NCBI RefSeq assembly: GCF_900475935.1
Contig: NZ_LS483431.1
Span: 372,001 to 436,000 of the forward strand
Reading direction: 5' to 3'
Source of the DNA: Campylobacter fetus subsp. fetus
GTDB lineage: Bacteria; Campylobacterota; Campylobacteria; Campylobacterales; Campylobacteraceae
DNA length: 64,000 nt
The translations under genes and the position numbers were made by a program. This document shows, piece by piece, positions 1-8,670 of this stretch. Positions within the stretch are counted from its first letter, which is position 1. Each line of letters begins with the position of its first letter. The notes beneath the pieces were generated by a model. It was given only the letters and a program-made list of their open reading frames with translations, searched no databases and was not told where the DNA came from.

Positions 1-874
1 ACTAGTAAGTGATGATAAAGTTACTGGCTTAATAGGAGCCATGGTCACTGGAAATACTCAGCAAGTGCTTCAAATAGCAGATGAGAAAAAAGTACCTATG
101 ATAGCTCCAGCAGCAACTGCCGATAAACTGCTTGACCGCGCAAAATACGGTGCTCGAGTTACTTTTATGGACTCTTTTCAAGGTACTAGCTTTGCTACTT
201 ACGCTGCTAAAAGTTTAGGCTTAAAAACTGCAGTGGTTGTAGTAGATCAATCGACTTCTTATTCGATCGGACTTGCAAAAGCATTTAAAAAACAGTATGA
301 AAAAGATGGCGGAAAAGTTTTAAAAGAACTTAAGATAAGTAGCGGAGATAAAGATTTCAAAGCTATAGTATCTCAAATAGGAAGTTTAAATCCAAGTATA
401 GTGTATATGCCGTTTTACCATCCTGAGGCAGCTTTGGTAGTGCGCCAAGCAAGACAAATAGGCTTAAAAACTCAATTTGCAAGCGGCGATGGCGTATCAA
501 ATGATACGTTTATAGAGCTTGCTGGAGATGCTTCGAATGGATACTTTTATACGGATGCGTTTGATAGTTCAAATCCCCCAACAGATAAAAGCAAAGAGTT
601 TGTGGCTGCTTATACTAAAGAAAAAGGCGATGGAAATGTTCCTGGATTTACTGCTTTAGGTGCTGATTCATATTTTTTGATGGTGGATGCCATGAATAGA
701 TGCGAGAATCCAGAAGATAGAGAATGTGTTAATAAAAAGATCAAAGAGACCAAAAATTTTGAAGGTGTTTCTGGTATTATAAACATAGATTCTAAAGGAA
801 ATGCTATCCGTTCAGTCGTTATAAAAGAGGTAAAGGATGGGAGAGCTGTATATAAAGATACCGTGAATCCTTAA
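1..874 (+). CDS. livJ: Branched-chain amino acid ABC transporter, periplasmic binding protein (3' part)
   Basis: The reading frame is open to the left edge from base 2, so the ATG at 41 is internal and the 5' end of the gene lies outside the window. The visible part (about 290 residues) has the type I periplasmic binding-protein fold of the LivJ/LivK family: a segment reading LIGAMVTGNTQQV, a hinge near VSQIGSLNPSIVYMPFYHPEA, and a tail with two Cys (RCENPEDREC) that could form a disulfide. It should capture Leu/Ile/Val or a related amino acid in the periplasm and deliver it to LivHM. livHMGF follows 275 bp downstream on the same strand. Exact ligand cannot be read from sequence. Confidence 0.9.
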   Translation, partial: LVSDDKVTGLIGAMVTGNTQQVLQIADEKKVPMIAPAATADKLLDRAKYGARVTFMDSFQGTSFATYAAKSLGLKTAVVVVDQSTSYSIGLAKAFKKQYEKDGGKVLKELKISSGDKDFKAIVSQIGSLNPSIVYMPFYHPEAALVVRQARQIGLKTQFASGDGVSNDTFIELAGDASNGYFYTDAFDSSNPPTDKSKEFVAAYTKEKGDGNVPGFTALGADSYFLMVDAMNRCENPEDRECVNKKIKETKNFEGVSGIINIDSKGNAIRSVVIKEVKDGRAVYKDTVNP

Positions 875-928
875 TTTTCACATATTGTTTCTTGAGTTAT
901 TTTAGTGAAAATTCATATAATAAGTTTA

Positions 929-955
929 TGTACTAGAAGTAAGCCTTCTAGTATA
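929..955 (+). terminator. Likely terminator downstream of livJ
   Basis: A perfect 9-bp inverted repeat TACTAGAAG (931-939) / CTTCTAGTA (945-953) with a 5-nt loop, extendable by a G-U and a U-A pair, is followed by the T-rich run around 957-966. It lies about 55 bp after the livJ stop codon. Confidence 0.5.
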
Positions 956-1069
956 GATTTTTACTTTATAGCTGCTAAAATAATCTCAAGATACTTCTGT
1001 TAATAATTTAGTTTAGGTTTCTTTTGTGGCATTTATAACGATAAATTTTTTAGTGGTAAAAGCATATGA

Positions 1070-1115
1070 AATTTACTTTTTTAATTATCAAATTTGGTAT
1101 TTAAAAAAGTAAATT
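1070..1115 (+). repeat. Perfect 15-bp inverted repeat in the livJ-livH gap
   Basis: AATTTACTTTTTTAA (1070-1084) is the exact reverse complement of 1101-1115, separated by a 16-nt loop. It lies 34 bp before the livH start codon. It is AT-only apart from one C and one G and has no following T-tract, so a processing or attenuation hairpin, or an operator, is more likely than an intrinsic terminator. Confidence 0.6.
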
Positions 1116-1148
1116 AAATTTGAAGTTTTAAATAAAAGTAGGAAAATT

Positions 1149-2045
1149 ATGGATAGCTCACTTTTTCTCCAACAGATGGTAAATGGTTTTAGTTTAGGCT
1201 CTATGTATGCTCTTATAGCGATAGGTTATACTATGGTTTATGGAGTTTTAAGACTTATAAATTTTGCTCATGGGGATATAATGATGGTTGGAGCGTATGC
1301 CGCTCTTTTTTCTATGACTAGTCTTAGCCTTCCTTTTGGATTTGCGCTTTTGTTTGCTATAACAGTTGCTATTATTTTAGGAGTATTTACAGATAGAGTA
1401 GCTTATAAACCGCTTAGAAAAGCTCCTAGAATCTCACTTCTTATCACGGCTATCGGTATTAGTTTTTTACTGGAAAATGTTTTTCAAGTGATATTTGGCG
1501 GAACTCCTCGATCATTTCCGGTACCGTCTTATTTTGAACAATTAGTTACTATAGGATCTGTTAACTTAGCTATGACTGCTATTTTAGTACCGATTATCAC
1601 ACTTTTTTTACTCTCTGTCGTACTTTTTATACTTTATAGAACAAAATACGGAATGGCAATTAGAGCTCTTGCGTTTGATATAAGCACGGTTAATCTTATG
1701 GGAATCGATGCAAATATGATTATATCTATAGTATTTGCTCTTGGTTCGTCTTTGGCTGCCATAGGCGGTGTATTTTGGGCTTTAAATTACCCTAGTATAG
1801 ATCCGCTTATGGGAGTTTTGATAGGACTAAAGGCGTTTGCGGCTGCTGTGTTAGGCGGTATAGGAAGTGTTGGAGGAGCAGTGCTGGGTGGATTTATCAT
1901 AGGATTTACAGAGGTCGTAGCGGTTGCTTTATTTCCTGATTTAGCTGGATTTAAAGATGCGTTTGCGTTTATATTTTTGATATTAGTTTTACTTTTTAAA
2001 CCAACTGGAATTCTTGGATATAATTTTGAAAAAAGTAGGTTTTAA
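1149..2045 (+). CDS. livH: Branched-chain amino acid ABC transporter permease LivH
   Basis: 298-residue polytopic membrane protein of the LivH/BPD_transp_2 family, with the typical N-terminal signature around GSMYALIAIGYTMVYGVLR and INFAHGDIMM, and the cytoplasmic coupling stretch near KAFAAAVLGGIGSVGGAVLGG (about 226-246). It forms the inner-membrane channel with LivM. Start chosen at ATG 1149, which follows the weak Shine-Dalgarno AGTAGGAAAA. First gene of a tight block: livM starts 2 bp after its stop. Confidence 0.93.
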   Translation: MDSSLFLQQMVNGFSLGSMYALIAIGYTMVYGVLRLINFAHGDIMMVGAYAALFSMTSLSLPFGFALLFAITVAIILGVFTDRVAYKPLRKAPRISLLITAIGISFLLENVFQVIFGGTPRSFPVPSYFEQLVTIGSVNLAMTAILVPIITLFLLSVVLFILYRTKYGMAIRALAFDISTVNLMGIDANMIISIVFALGSSLAAIGGVFWALNYPSIDPLMGVLIGLKAFAAAVLGGIGSVGGAVLGGFIIGFTEVVAVALFPDLAGFKDAFAFIFLILVLLFKPTGILGYNFEKSRF

Positions 2046-2047
2046 TA

Positions 2048-3103
2048 ATGTGTATTTGTAAATTTAGATATGTTTTATTTGTAGCTTTGGCAGTCGGTTT
2101 TCTTTTTCTAAGCAATAGTTATTTTAGTGAATATTCCCTAAGAATAGTAAATAATATCGCTATTTTTATAATCCTAGCTATAAGTTATAACCTCATAAAT
2201 GGAGTAACTGGTCAATTTAGTCTTGAGCCAAATGGTTTTGTTGCGATCGGAGCTTATGCGGCAGCTCTTTTGCTTTTAAACTCAGATTCAAAACTATATC
2301 AGTTTGACGTAACTGAACCTTCAAGTATCATTTTAGCTATTCATACTACAAATTTTATTTTTGCTATGCTAGTTAGTGGTATATGCGCTACTATCTTAGC
2401 GTTAATCCTAGCTATGCCTGTTTTTCGGGTAAGAGGGGATTATCTTGCTATAGTTACGCTTGGATTTGGTTTTATTATCCAGCTTTTAGCTGTAAATTTT
2501 CCTGCTTATACAAATGGCTCTCTTGGCTTAAATGAAGTTTTAAGAGTAGATGGGGATGGAAATATTAGCAGATACACAAATATATTTTATAGCGGATCGG
2601 TGGCGATAATAGCTGTTGTCGCTATTTTAAATTTAATATACTCAAAATTCGGAAGAGCTATGAAAGCAGTAAGAGATGATGAGGACGCCGCAACTGCTAT
2701 GGGTATAAATACATTCAGAGTCAAAACATTGGCTTTTTGTGTGAGCGCGTTTTTTGAAGGTGTAGGGGGTGCTCTTTTGGTCGGGCTTTTAGGCAGCGTA
2801 AGCCCGGATCAATTTACATTTATGTTTACGTTCCAACTTCTTATCATTATAGTTCTTGGAGGTCTTGGAAGTACGACCGGAGCAATACTAGGAACGATTT
2901 TGGTTATAGGAGGAAGCGAGTGGTTGAGATTTTTAGATGAACCTATGAATATATTTGGCTATGAAACTCCTGCTTTTCCGGGTCTTAGAATGGTGGTATT
3001 TTCAGTAGTGCTAATATTTGTAATGCTGTTTGCTAGACGAGGAATTATGGGACAAATGGAGCTTGGAGAATTATTTAATAAATTTAAAAAGGTCGGTAAA
3101 TGA
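2048..3103 (+). CDS. livM: Branched-chain amino acid ABC transporter permease LivM
   Basis: 351-residue membrane protein, second permease of the Liv system. Multiple hydrophobic helices, the family segment YNLINGVTGQFSLEPNGF and the coupling motif ending RDDEDAATAMGIN are present. It follows livH by 2 bp and overlaps livG by 4 bp (ATGA), indicating translational coupling. The N-terminus (MCICKFRYVLF) carries two Cys before the first helix. Confidence 0.92.
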   Translation: MCICKFRYVLFVALAVGFLFLSNSYFSEYSLRIVNNIAIFIILAISYNLINGVTGQFSLEPNGFVAIGAYAAALLLLNSDSKLYQFDVTEPSSIILAIHTTNFIFAMLVSGICATILALILAMPVFRVRGDYLAIVTLGFGFIIQLLAVNFPAYTNGSLGLNEVLRVDGDGNISRYTNIFYSGSVAIIAVVAILNLIYSKFGRAMKAVRDDEDAATAMGINTFRVKTLAFCVSAFFEGVGGALLVGLLGSVSPDQFTFMFTFQLLIIIVLGGLGSTTGAILGTILVIGGSEWLRFLDEPMNIFGYETPAFPGLRMVVFSVVLIFVMLFARRGIMGQMELGELFNKFKKVGK

Positions 3104-3864
3104 TACTTGAACTAAAAGATATCAGTAAGAGTTTTGGTGGAGTTCAAGCTATCGCAAAGACAAGTTTTGGTGTTTCAGAAGGTGAAATTTTCGGTCTTAT
3201 AGGACCAAATGGCGCCGGAAAAACCACTATGTTTAATATAATAACCGGAGCATACACTCCAACTAGCGGTGAAATAAGATTTAATTCTATTTTATTAAAT
3301 AGTGTTAAACCTCATAAAATAGTTAGTTTAGGTATAGCAAGAACATTTCAAAATATCAGACTTTTTAGCTCTCTTAGTGTTTTAGACAATGTTTTGATAG
3401 GTTTAAACAACTCTACAAAATACAGCTTTTTAGAAGCAATTTCTCATATAGGACGTTTTAGAAAGTCTGAAAATTTAGCCAAACAAAGAGCTTCGGAGAT
3501 TCTTGAAGAACTTGGTATTTTCAAATTTAGAAATGAATTTGCAAATAGCCTTAGCTACGGTCAGCAGCGTAAAGTCGAAATAGCAAGAGCTTTAGCTACG
3601 AATCCTAAGCTGTTATTATTAGATGAGCCAGCCGCCGGTATGAATCCTAGCGAAACGGACGAATTAGCAGAGTTGATATTTAGTTTAAGAAATAAAAATA
3701 AGCTTAGTATTTTATTGATTGAGCATGATATGAAATTTGTAAATAGACTATGTGATAAAGTTTTAGTTTTGGATTATGGTAAAGTGATATTTGAAGGGCT
3801 TCCTAGTGATGCCGTACAAAATAAAGATGTTATAACTGCTTATTTGGGAGATTTTTTAGAATGA
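3100..3864 (+). CDS. livG: Branched-chain amino acid ABC transporter ATPase LivG
   Basis: 254-residue ABC ATPase: Walker A GPNGAGKTT (about 36-44), a signature LSYGQQRK rather than LSGGQ (usual in LivG), Walker B LLLLDEPAAGMNP and the switch His in LLIEHDMKF. It energises LivHM on the cytoplasmic face. Start and stop overlap livM and livF by 4 bp each. Confidence 0.93.
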   Translation: MILELKDISKSFGGVQAIAKTSFGVSEGEIFGLIGPNGAGKTTMFNIITGAYTPTSGEIRFNSILLNSVKPHKIVSLGIARTFQNIRLFSSLSVLDNVLIGLNNSTKYSFLEAISHIGRFRKSENLAKQRASEILEELGIFKFRNEFANSLSYGQQRKVEIARALATNPKLLLLDEPAAGMNPSETDELAELIFSLRNKNKLSILLIEHDMKFVNRLCDKVLVLDYGKVIFEGLPSDAVQNKDVITAYLGDFLE

Positions 3865-4556
3865 TAAATGTTAAAAATTTACACGTATATTACGGTGTTA
3901 TAGAAGCAGTCAAAGGTATAAATTTCAGCGTTGAAACCGGTCAAATAGTAAGTTTGATAGGCTCAAACGGAGCTGGTAAAACATCTACTTTAAACGCCCT
4001 TATAAACTCAGTTAAAAGAACCGGAGAAATAAGTTTTTTGGGTTATGAAACAAGACGCCACCAAACGCACACCATAGTAAGACAAGGAATATCGTTAGTT
4101 CCTGAAGGAAGAAGAGTTTTTATAAATTTAACAGTAGAAGAAAATTTAAAAATGGGAGCTTTTAATAATTCAGAAAATTATGAACACTTAAGAGATGCGA
4201 TGTATGAGTTTTTTCCGCGTCTTAGGCAGAAAAAAGATCAATTAGCCGGTACTTTAAGCGGTGGTGAGGCTCAGATGTTGGCTATATCGCGAGCTTTAAT
4301 GAGCGAGCCAAAACTTCTTATGCTAGATGAGCCAAGTTTAGGACTAGCTCCAAAGATAGTCGGCGAAGTTTTTGACATAATTTTAAAGCTAAAAGAAGAA
4401 GGTATAACTATACTTTTAGTTGAACAAAATGCTTTTTTGGCACTTAAAATTAGTGATTATACATATGTGCTTGAAAATGGTCATATAGTTATGGAAGGTA
4501 ACTCAAAAGATATGATAGGCAATGATGAAATTAAGAAAAAATATTTAGGTGCTTGA
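3861..4556 (+). CDS. livF: Branched-chain amino acid ABC transporter ATPase LivF
   Basis: 231-residue ABC ATPase: Walker A GSNGAGKTS, signature LSGGEAQ, Walker B LMLDEPSLGLAP, with LLVEQN in place of the more common EHD switch, as usual for LivF. It pairs with LivG as the heterodimeric motor. No terminator is seen in the 70-bp gap to ccsBA, so read-through into the next gene is possible. Confidence 0.93.
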   Translation: MINVKNLHVYYGVIEAVKGINFSVETGQIVSLIGSNGAGKTSTLNALINSVKRTGEISFLGYETRRHQTHTIVRQGISLVPEGRRVFINLTVEENLKMGAFNNSENYEHLRDAMYEFFPRLRQKKDQLAGTLSGGEAQMLAISRALMSEPKLLMLDEPSLGLAPKIVGEVFDIILKLKEEGITILLVEQNAFLALKISDYTYVLENGHIVMEGNSKDMIGNDEIKKKYLGA

Positions 4557-4626
4557 AAGTATTAGCAAAATATTTATTTTTTGGTAATAGAATTTAGCCA
4601 GACGTGACAAAATTTTAAGGATTTTA

Positions 4627-7600
4627 ATGGATATTTTTAAAAAATTATTTTTAAGTATGGGCTCCGCTGTTATACTTTTTTTAATATTTGCTATTAGTAG
4701 CGGTGTAGCAACTATTATAGAAAGTGTTTATAATACTCAAACTGCATGGGCTATAGTTTATGGTGCTGGGTGGTTTGCTTTAGTTCAGCTTTTGCTTGGC
4801 GCAAATCTTGCATACAATATAGTTAGATACAAACTTTTAAATTTAAAAAAACTACCTGCGCTTATATTCCATGTTAGTTTTATTTTTATACTTTTAGGCG
4901 CTGCTCTTACTAGATATATCGGTTTTGAAGGCCAAATGCATATAAGAGAAAGCGGCGAGAGTAATGAAATTTCAACTTCTCAAAGCTATATTCAGCTAAA
5001 AAGTTTTGATGAGGGAAAAACTTATATAGCTTCAGAGCCAAAATATATCTCAAGCGCTTGGGGAAATAGTTTTAAATTATCTCTTGATGTAGATAATAAA
5101 CCGGCTATTTTAACCTATAAAAGTTTTATGCCAAATGCTACCTCGGCATGGGTTCAAAGTGATAAAGGTGAGCCTGTTTTGGAGCTTATATTTTCTAATG
5201 ATACAAATAGTAGATCAGTTACTTTAAAAGAAAATGAAAGTATCGAAGTAGGCGATATCAGTTTTACATTTAATGATACTCCAAAGCAATCTAAATTTAT
5301 AAATATAGTTTTAAAAGACGGTAAGTTTTTTATTAAAACAAATCAAAATATAGATTATATGCAAATGAGCGATATGAGTAGAGGCTCTATACCAAAAGAT
5401 AAAATAGTACCTTTTGAGGGATTAAGATTGTATAGTATCGACGGTATAAATTTTGCTCCTAAAACCATGCTTGCTTCAGCCATAAAAGGAGTTAGACAAG
5501 TAAGTGATAATGAGCGCGGCTCAGACGCTATCATAGCTACTTTAAGTTATAATGGAGATAGTAAAGAAATATCTATGCTTAATTTTATGCCAGGCGATAC
5601 CGTAGTTGTAGGCGGTAAGAATTTTGAGGCTACTTGGTCTCCTATGATGATAAAACTTCCGTTTTCTCTTTATCTTAAAGATTTTGAATTAAAAAGATAT
5701 CCAGGTTCAAACTCTCCTATGAGTTATAGTAGCGATGTTATAGTTAAAGATGGGGATTTAAATATGGATTATAAAATTTATATGAACCACGTTTTAGATC
5801 ATAGTGGGTATAGATTTTTTCAAAGCAGTTATGATATGGATGAGTTAGGAACTATTCTTTCAGTAAATAAAGACCCGGGTAAAATTCCAACTTACATAGG
5901 ATATTTTTTACTAGGTTTAGGATTATTTTTAAATATTTTAAATCCGTATTCAAGATTTAGAAAATTAGCTAAATTAGTTAATGAAGCAAATATTAAAAAT
6001 GCCGCTGTATTCTTGATAGCCTGTAGCGTAATATTTGGAGTTAGTGATCTGCAAGCTTATAATTCGCTTCCTACTATATCTAAAGAACATGCACAAAATA
6101 TCTCAACTATAGTTGTTCAAAGTGCCGATGGTAGAATGAAACCTTTTGATACGGTTAGTCATGAAGTATTAAATAAACTATACAGAAGTGATAATTACAA
6201 TTCTATGAACGCAAATTCTGTTTTTTTGTCTATGATGGTAAATTCGTCTTATTGGAGAAATGTACCTATTATCAAAATAACAGATAAAGAGCTGAAAAAA
6301 GTATTAGAAATGCCTATAAATCAAAAATATGCAAGTTTTAACGATTTCTTTACTAAAGATAGCAGTGACAATATGGAGTATAAGCTGATAAAATACAGCG
6401 AACTAGCAAATAGAAAATCTCCTGGAGCTAGAAATCAGTTTGATAAAGATGTTATAAAAGCGGATGAAAAATTAAATATACTTTATATGGTATTTATGGG
6501 CGAGTTATTTAGAGTAATACCTAAAAAAGATGATGTAAATAATACATGGTTTTCTCCGGCTGGAGCTATAATGAGTTTCTCTCCTAGCGAAGCAAGGGAA
6601 GTGACTACTTTATTGCAAAATTACTTTGATGGAGTGGCTATAGCTCAAGATAGCGGAAATTGGGAAAAAGCGGATAAAACTTTAAACGATATAAAAGATT
6701 ATCAAAAGAAGTATGGCGCGGCTGTTATGCCGAATCAGAAGAAAATAGAACTTGAACTTGCTTTCAATAAATACAAGATATTCCAAAATTTAACGCCCGT
6801 ATATCTTTTAGCCGGTTTTGCTCTTCTTATAGTTGTATTCACAAGAATGATAAGACCAAAAATTAAGATAAATTCAGTATTCAAGATAGTTTATATTATA
6901 AATATTTTAGCTTTTGCGGCTCATACTATAGGTCTTGGACTTAGATGGTATATAGCTGAGCATGCTCCATGGAGCGATAGCTATGAAAGTATGGTGTTTA
7001 TAGCTTGGTCATTAGCATTTAGCGGTATGGTTTTTGCTAGAAGTTCTGCTATATCTTTGGCTTTGACTTCTATTTTAGCGGGTGTGACTCTATTTGTTGC
7101 TCACTTAAGCTGGATAGATCCTCAGATCACTACTTTAGTTCCTGTGCTTCAAAGCTACTGGCTTACTATACATGTTAGCGTTATAACTGCTAGTTATGGA
7201 TTTTTAGGTCTTTGTTCGCTTCTTGGATTATTTACTCTTGTTCTATTTGCCTTACAAGGTAAAAAAGAAAATAGTGAACTTTCAAGAAATATCTTAGAGG
7301 CTACTAGGATAAATGAGATGGCGATGATACTTGGATTAAGCCTTCTTGTGTTTGGTAACTTTTTAGGCGGAGTTTGGGCAAATGAAAGCTGGGGTAGATA
7401 TTGGGGTTGGGATAGTAAAGAGACTTGGGCTTTGGTTAGTATATTAGTTTACGCTGCCATCGTTCATATGAGATTTGTCCCTAAAGTAAACTCTCAGTAT
7501 GCATTTGCAGTGGCATCTATGTTTGGATATTTGTCTATTATTATGACTTATTTTGGCGTAAATTTCTATTTGTCTGGTATGCATAGTTATGCTGCAGGAG

Positions 7601-7701
7601 ATCCAGTTCCAGTTCCAAATTTTGTTTGGGTAGCATTTGCTGTAATGATAGTTATAAGTTTATTAGCTTATAGAAATAAAAAGTATAGTAAGAATTTATA
7701 A
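4627..7701 (+). CDS. ccsBA: Fused cytochrome c biogenesis protein CcsBA (System II synthase)
   Basis: 1024-residue fusion of a ResB/CcsB-like N-terminal half (helices at about 10-105, a large periplasmic domain to about 415, then helices) and a CcsA-type C-terminal half (about 735-1024). The haem-handling WWD-type motif is clear as WANESWGRYWGWDSKETW (about 917-934), with flanking His residues in transmembrane segments. It exports haem and attaches it to CXXCH motifs in the periplasm, so it serves the NosZ, NosC1/C2, TorC-like, SHP and DHC cytochromes encoded later in the window. Such fusions are the norm in epsilonproteobacteria, and livF-ccsBA is a Campylobacter gene order. Confidence 0.93.
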   Translation: MDIFKKLFLSMGSAVILFLIFAISSGVATIIESVYNTQTAWAIVYGAGWFALVQLLLGANLAYNIVRYKLLNLKKLPALIFHVSFIFILLGAALTRYIGFEGQMHIRESGESNEISTSQSYIQLKSFDEGKTYIASEPKYISSAWGNSFKLSLDVDNKPAILTYKSFMPNATSAWVQSDKGEPVLELIFSNDTNSRSVTLKENESIEVGDISFTFNDTPKQSKFINIVLKDGKFFIKTNQNIDYMQMSDMSRGSIPKDKIVPFEGLRLYSIDGINFAPKTMLASAIKGVRQVSDNERGSDAIIATLSYNGDSKEISMLNFMPGDTVVVGGKNFEATWSPMMIKLPFSLYLKDFELKRYPGSNSPMSYSSDVIVKDGDLNMDYKIYMNHVLDHSGYRFFQSSYDMDELGTILSVNKDPGKIPTYIGYFLLGLGLFLNILNPYSRFRKLAKLVNEANIKNAAVFLIACSVIFGVSDLQAYNSLPTISKEHAQNISTIVVQSADGRMKPFDTVSHEVLNKLYRSDNYNSMNANSVFLSMMVNSSYWRNVPIIKITDKELKKVLEMPINQKYASFNDFFTKDSSDNMEYKLIKYSELANRKSPGARNQFDKDVIKADEKLNILYMVFMGELFRVIPKKDDVNNTWFSPAGAIMSFSPSEAREVTTLLQNYFDGVAIAQDSGNWEKADKTLNDIKDYQKKYGAAVMPNQKKIELELAFNKYKIFQNLTPVYLLAGFALLIVVFTRMIRPKIKINSVFKIVYIINILAFAAHTIGLGLRWYIAEHAPWSDSYESMVFIAWSLAFSGMVFARSSAISLALTSILAGVTLFVAHLSWIDPQITTLVPVLQSYWLTIHVSVITASYGFLGLCSLLGLFTLVLFALQGKKENSELSRNILEATRINEMAMILGLSLLVFGNFLGGVWANESWGRYWGWDSKETWALVSILVYAAIVHMRFVPKVNSQYAFAVASMFGYLSIIMTYFGVNFYLSGMHSYAAGDPVPVPNFVWVAFAVMIVISLLAYRNKKYSKNL

Positions 7702-7721
7702 AGTTCTTACTATCTTACTTG

Positions 7722-7742
7722 AAGCCCATTTTGGGCTTTTTT
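7722..7742 (+). terminator. Rho-independent terminator after ccsBA
   Basis: Stem AAGCCCA / TGGGCTT (7722-7728 with 7732-7738), 3-nt loop, then a run of six T (7737-7742). A second 8-bp hairpin, AGTAAGAA / TTCTTACT (7687-7694 with 7704-7711), overlaps the ccsBA stop codon just upstream. Confidence 0.8.
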
Positions 7743-7767
7743 AAAATTTTACAAAAAAGGTATTAGC

Positions 7768-8208
7768 TTGAATGAAAAATTGATATCTGGAATTATAGCT
7801 TTAATTATCATTGCTTTAATTATTATTTTTATATTAGTTATAGTTATGGTTGCAAAAAACAAACCAAAAGCAAAAACTGTACATATAGCTATAAATAAAG
7901 ATAGCAAAGGTCTTGATATAGAAGATCTTATATCTATTGTTTCAGATAAAAAATCTACAAAAGAGGATATTTTCAAAGCGTCTCAATACTTCATTAAAAA
8001 CTTTAAAATACCTCCTAAGCTAGACGGCAAAGCTCCTCCAGAATCAAAGATATATCTGCGTTTTATAGCACTTGTTGCAGCACATAAAAACTCAGATGCT
8101 AAAATAATAGCATATATAGACAACGAGATTAAAAAATCAAACTCTAAATACGGAAATGAGATTGATAAATATGAAAGAAACGGTATAGCAAGGCGAACTA
8201 GATTTTAA
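7768..8208 (+). CDS. Small membrane-anchored protein of unknown function
   Basis: 146 residues: one strong transmembrane helix near the N-terminus (about 4-29, Ile/Val rich) followed by a soluble Lys-rich tail ending with charged residues (ARRTRF). The TTG start at 7768 is preceded by AAAAAAGG at a good distance. A gene of this kind follows ccsBA in Campylobacter genomes (recalled from C. jejuni), which hints at envelope or cytochrome-assembly work, but no catalytic motif is visible. Its 3' end overlaps the convergent pgpA by 11 bp. Confidence 0.75.
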   Translation: MNEKLISGIIALIIIALIIIFILVIVMVAKNKPKAKTVHIAINKDSKGLDIEDLISIVSDKKSTKEDIFKASQYFIKNFKIPPKLDGKAPPESKIYLRFIALVAAHKNSDAKIIAYIDNEIKKSNSKYGNEIDKYERNGIARRTRF

Positions 8209-8650
8209 GTAATACCCAGTAGCAAATGGCGCTCATTAATCCGGCAAACGCTCCTGCTATCATATCATCACCCATAACGCCAAGACCGCCTTTTACGTTT
8301 TTATCGACTCTTCCTATTATGCTAGGCTTTGTTATGTCAAGTATTCTAAAAAATATAACCGATAAAATTATGGCCAACCAACTAGCAGAACTTATGCTGA
8401 TAGCTAACCAAACACCTGCTACTTCATCTATAACTATATGGCTTTGATCGTGCTCTTTGGTTGTTTCTTCGTATTTATTTATTATATTTATAGAAGCTAA
8501 AAATAGTAAAATAGAAGCTAAAAATAGAGTTTGTGCGCCTAAATATTTCAGTATTAAAACTGCAATAACCGCGCCTGCTATACTTCCCCAAGTTCCTGGA
8601 GCCGGCTTCATAAGTCCAACGTAAAAAAATGTTAAAAATAGCTTTTGCAC
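8198..8650 (-). CDS. pgpA: Phosphatidylglycerophosphatase A
   Basis: 150-residue membrane enzyme that removes the terminal phosphate from phosphatidylglycerophosphate to make phosphatidylglycerol. Family motifs are visible: GTWGS near residue 20, the acidic IVIDEVAGVWLA, and GDDMIAGAFAGL near the C-terminus. Start is GTG at 8650, preceded by AAGGAT. It is the last gene of a minus-strand block with the ATP-sulfurylase-like gene, 20 bp upstream. Confidence 0.9.
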   Translation of the reverse strand: MQKLFLTFFYVGLMKPAPGTWGSIAGAVIAVLILKYLGAQTLFLASILLFLASINIINKYEETTKEHDQSHIVIDEVAGVWLAISISSASWLAIILSVIFFRILDITKPSIIGRVDKNVKGGLGVMGDDMIAGAFAGLMSAICYWVLLKI

Positions 8651-8670
8651 TAAAATATCCTTATTTTAAT

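Noticed and set aside
41-874. Full-length livJ starting at ATG 41
   Set aside because: The frame is open upstream to base 2 and the protein lacks its signal peptide and first domain part, so the gene is cut by the window edge.
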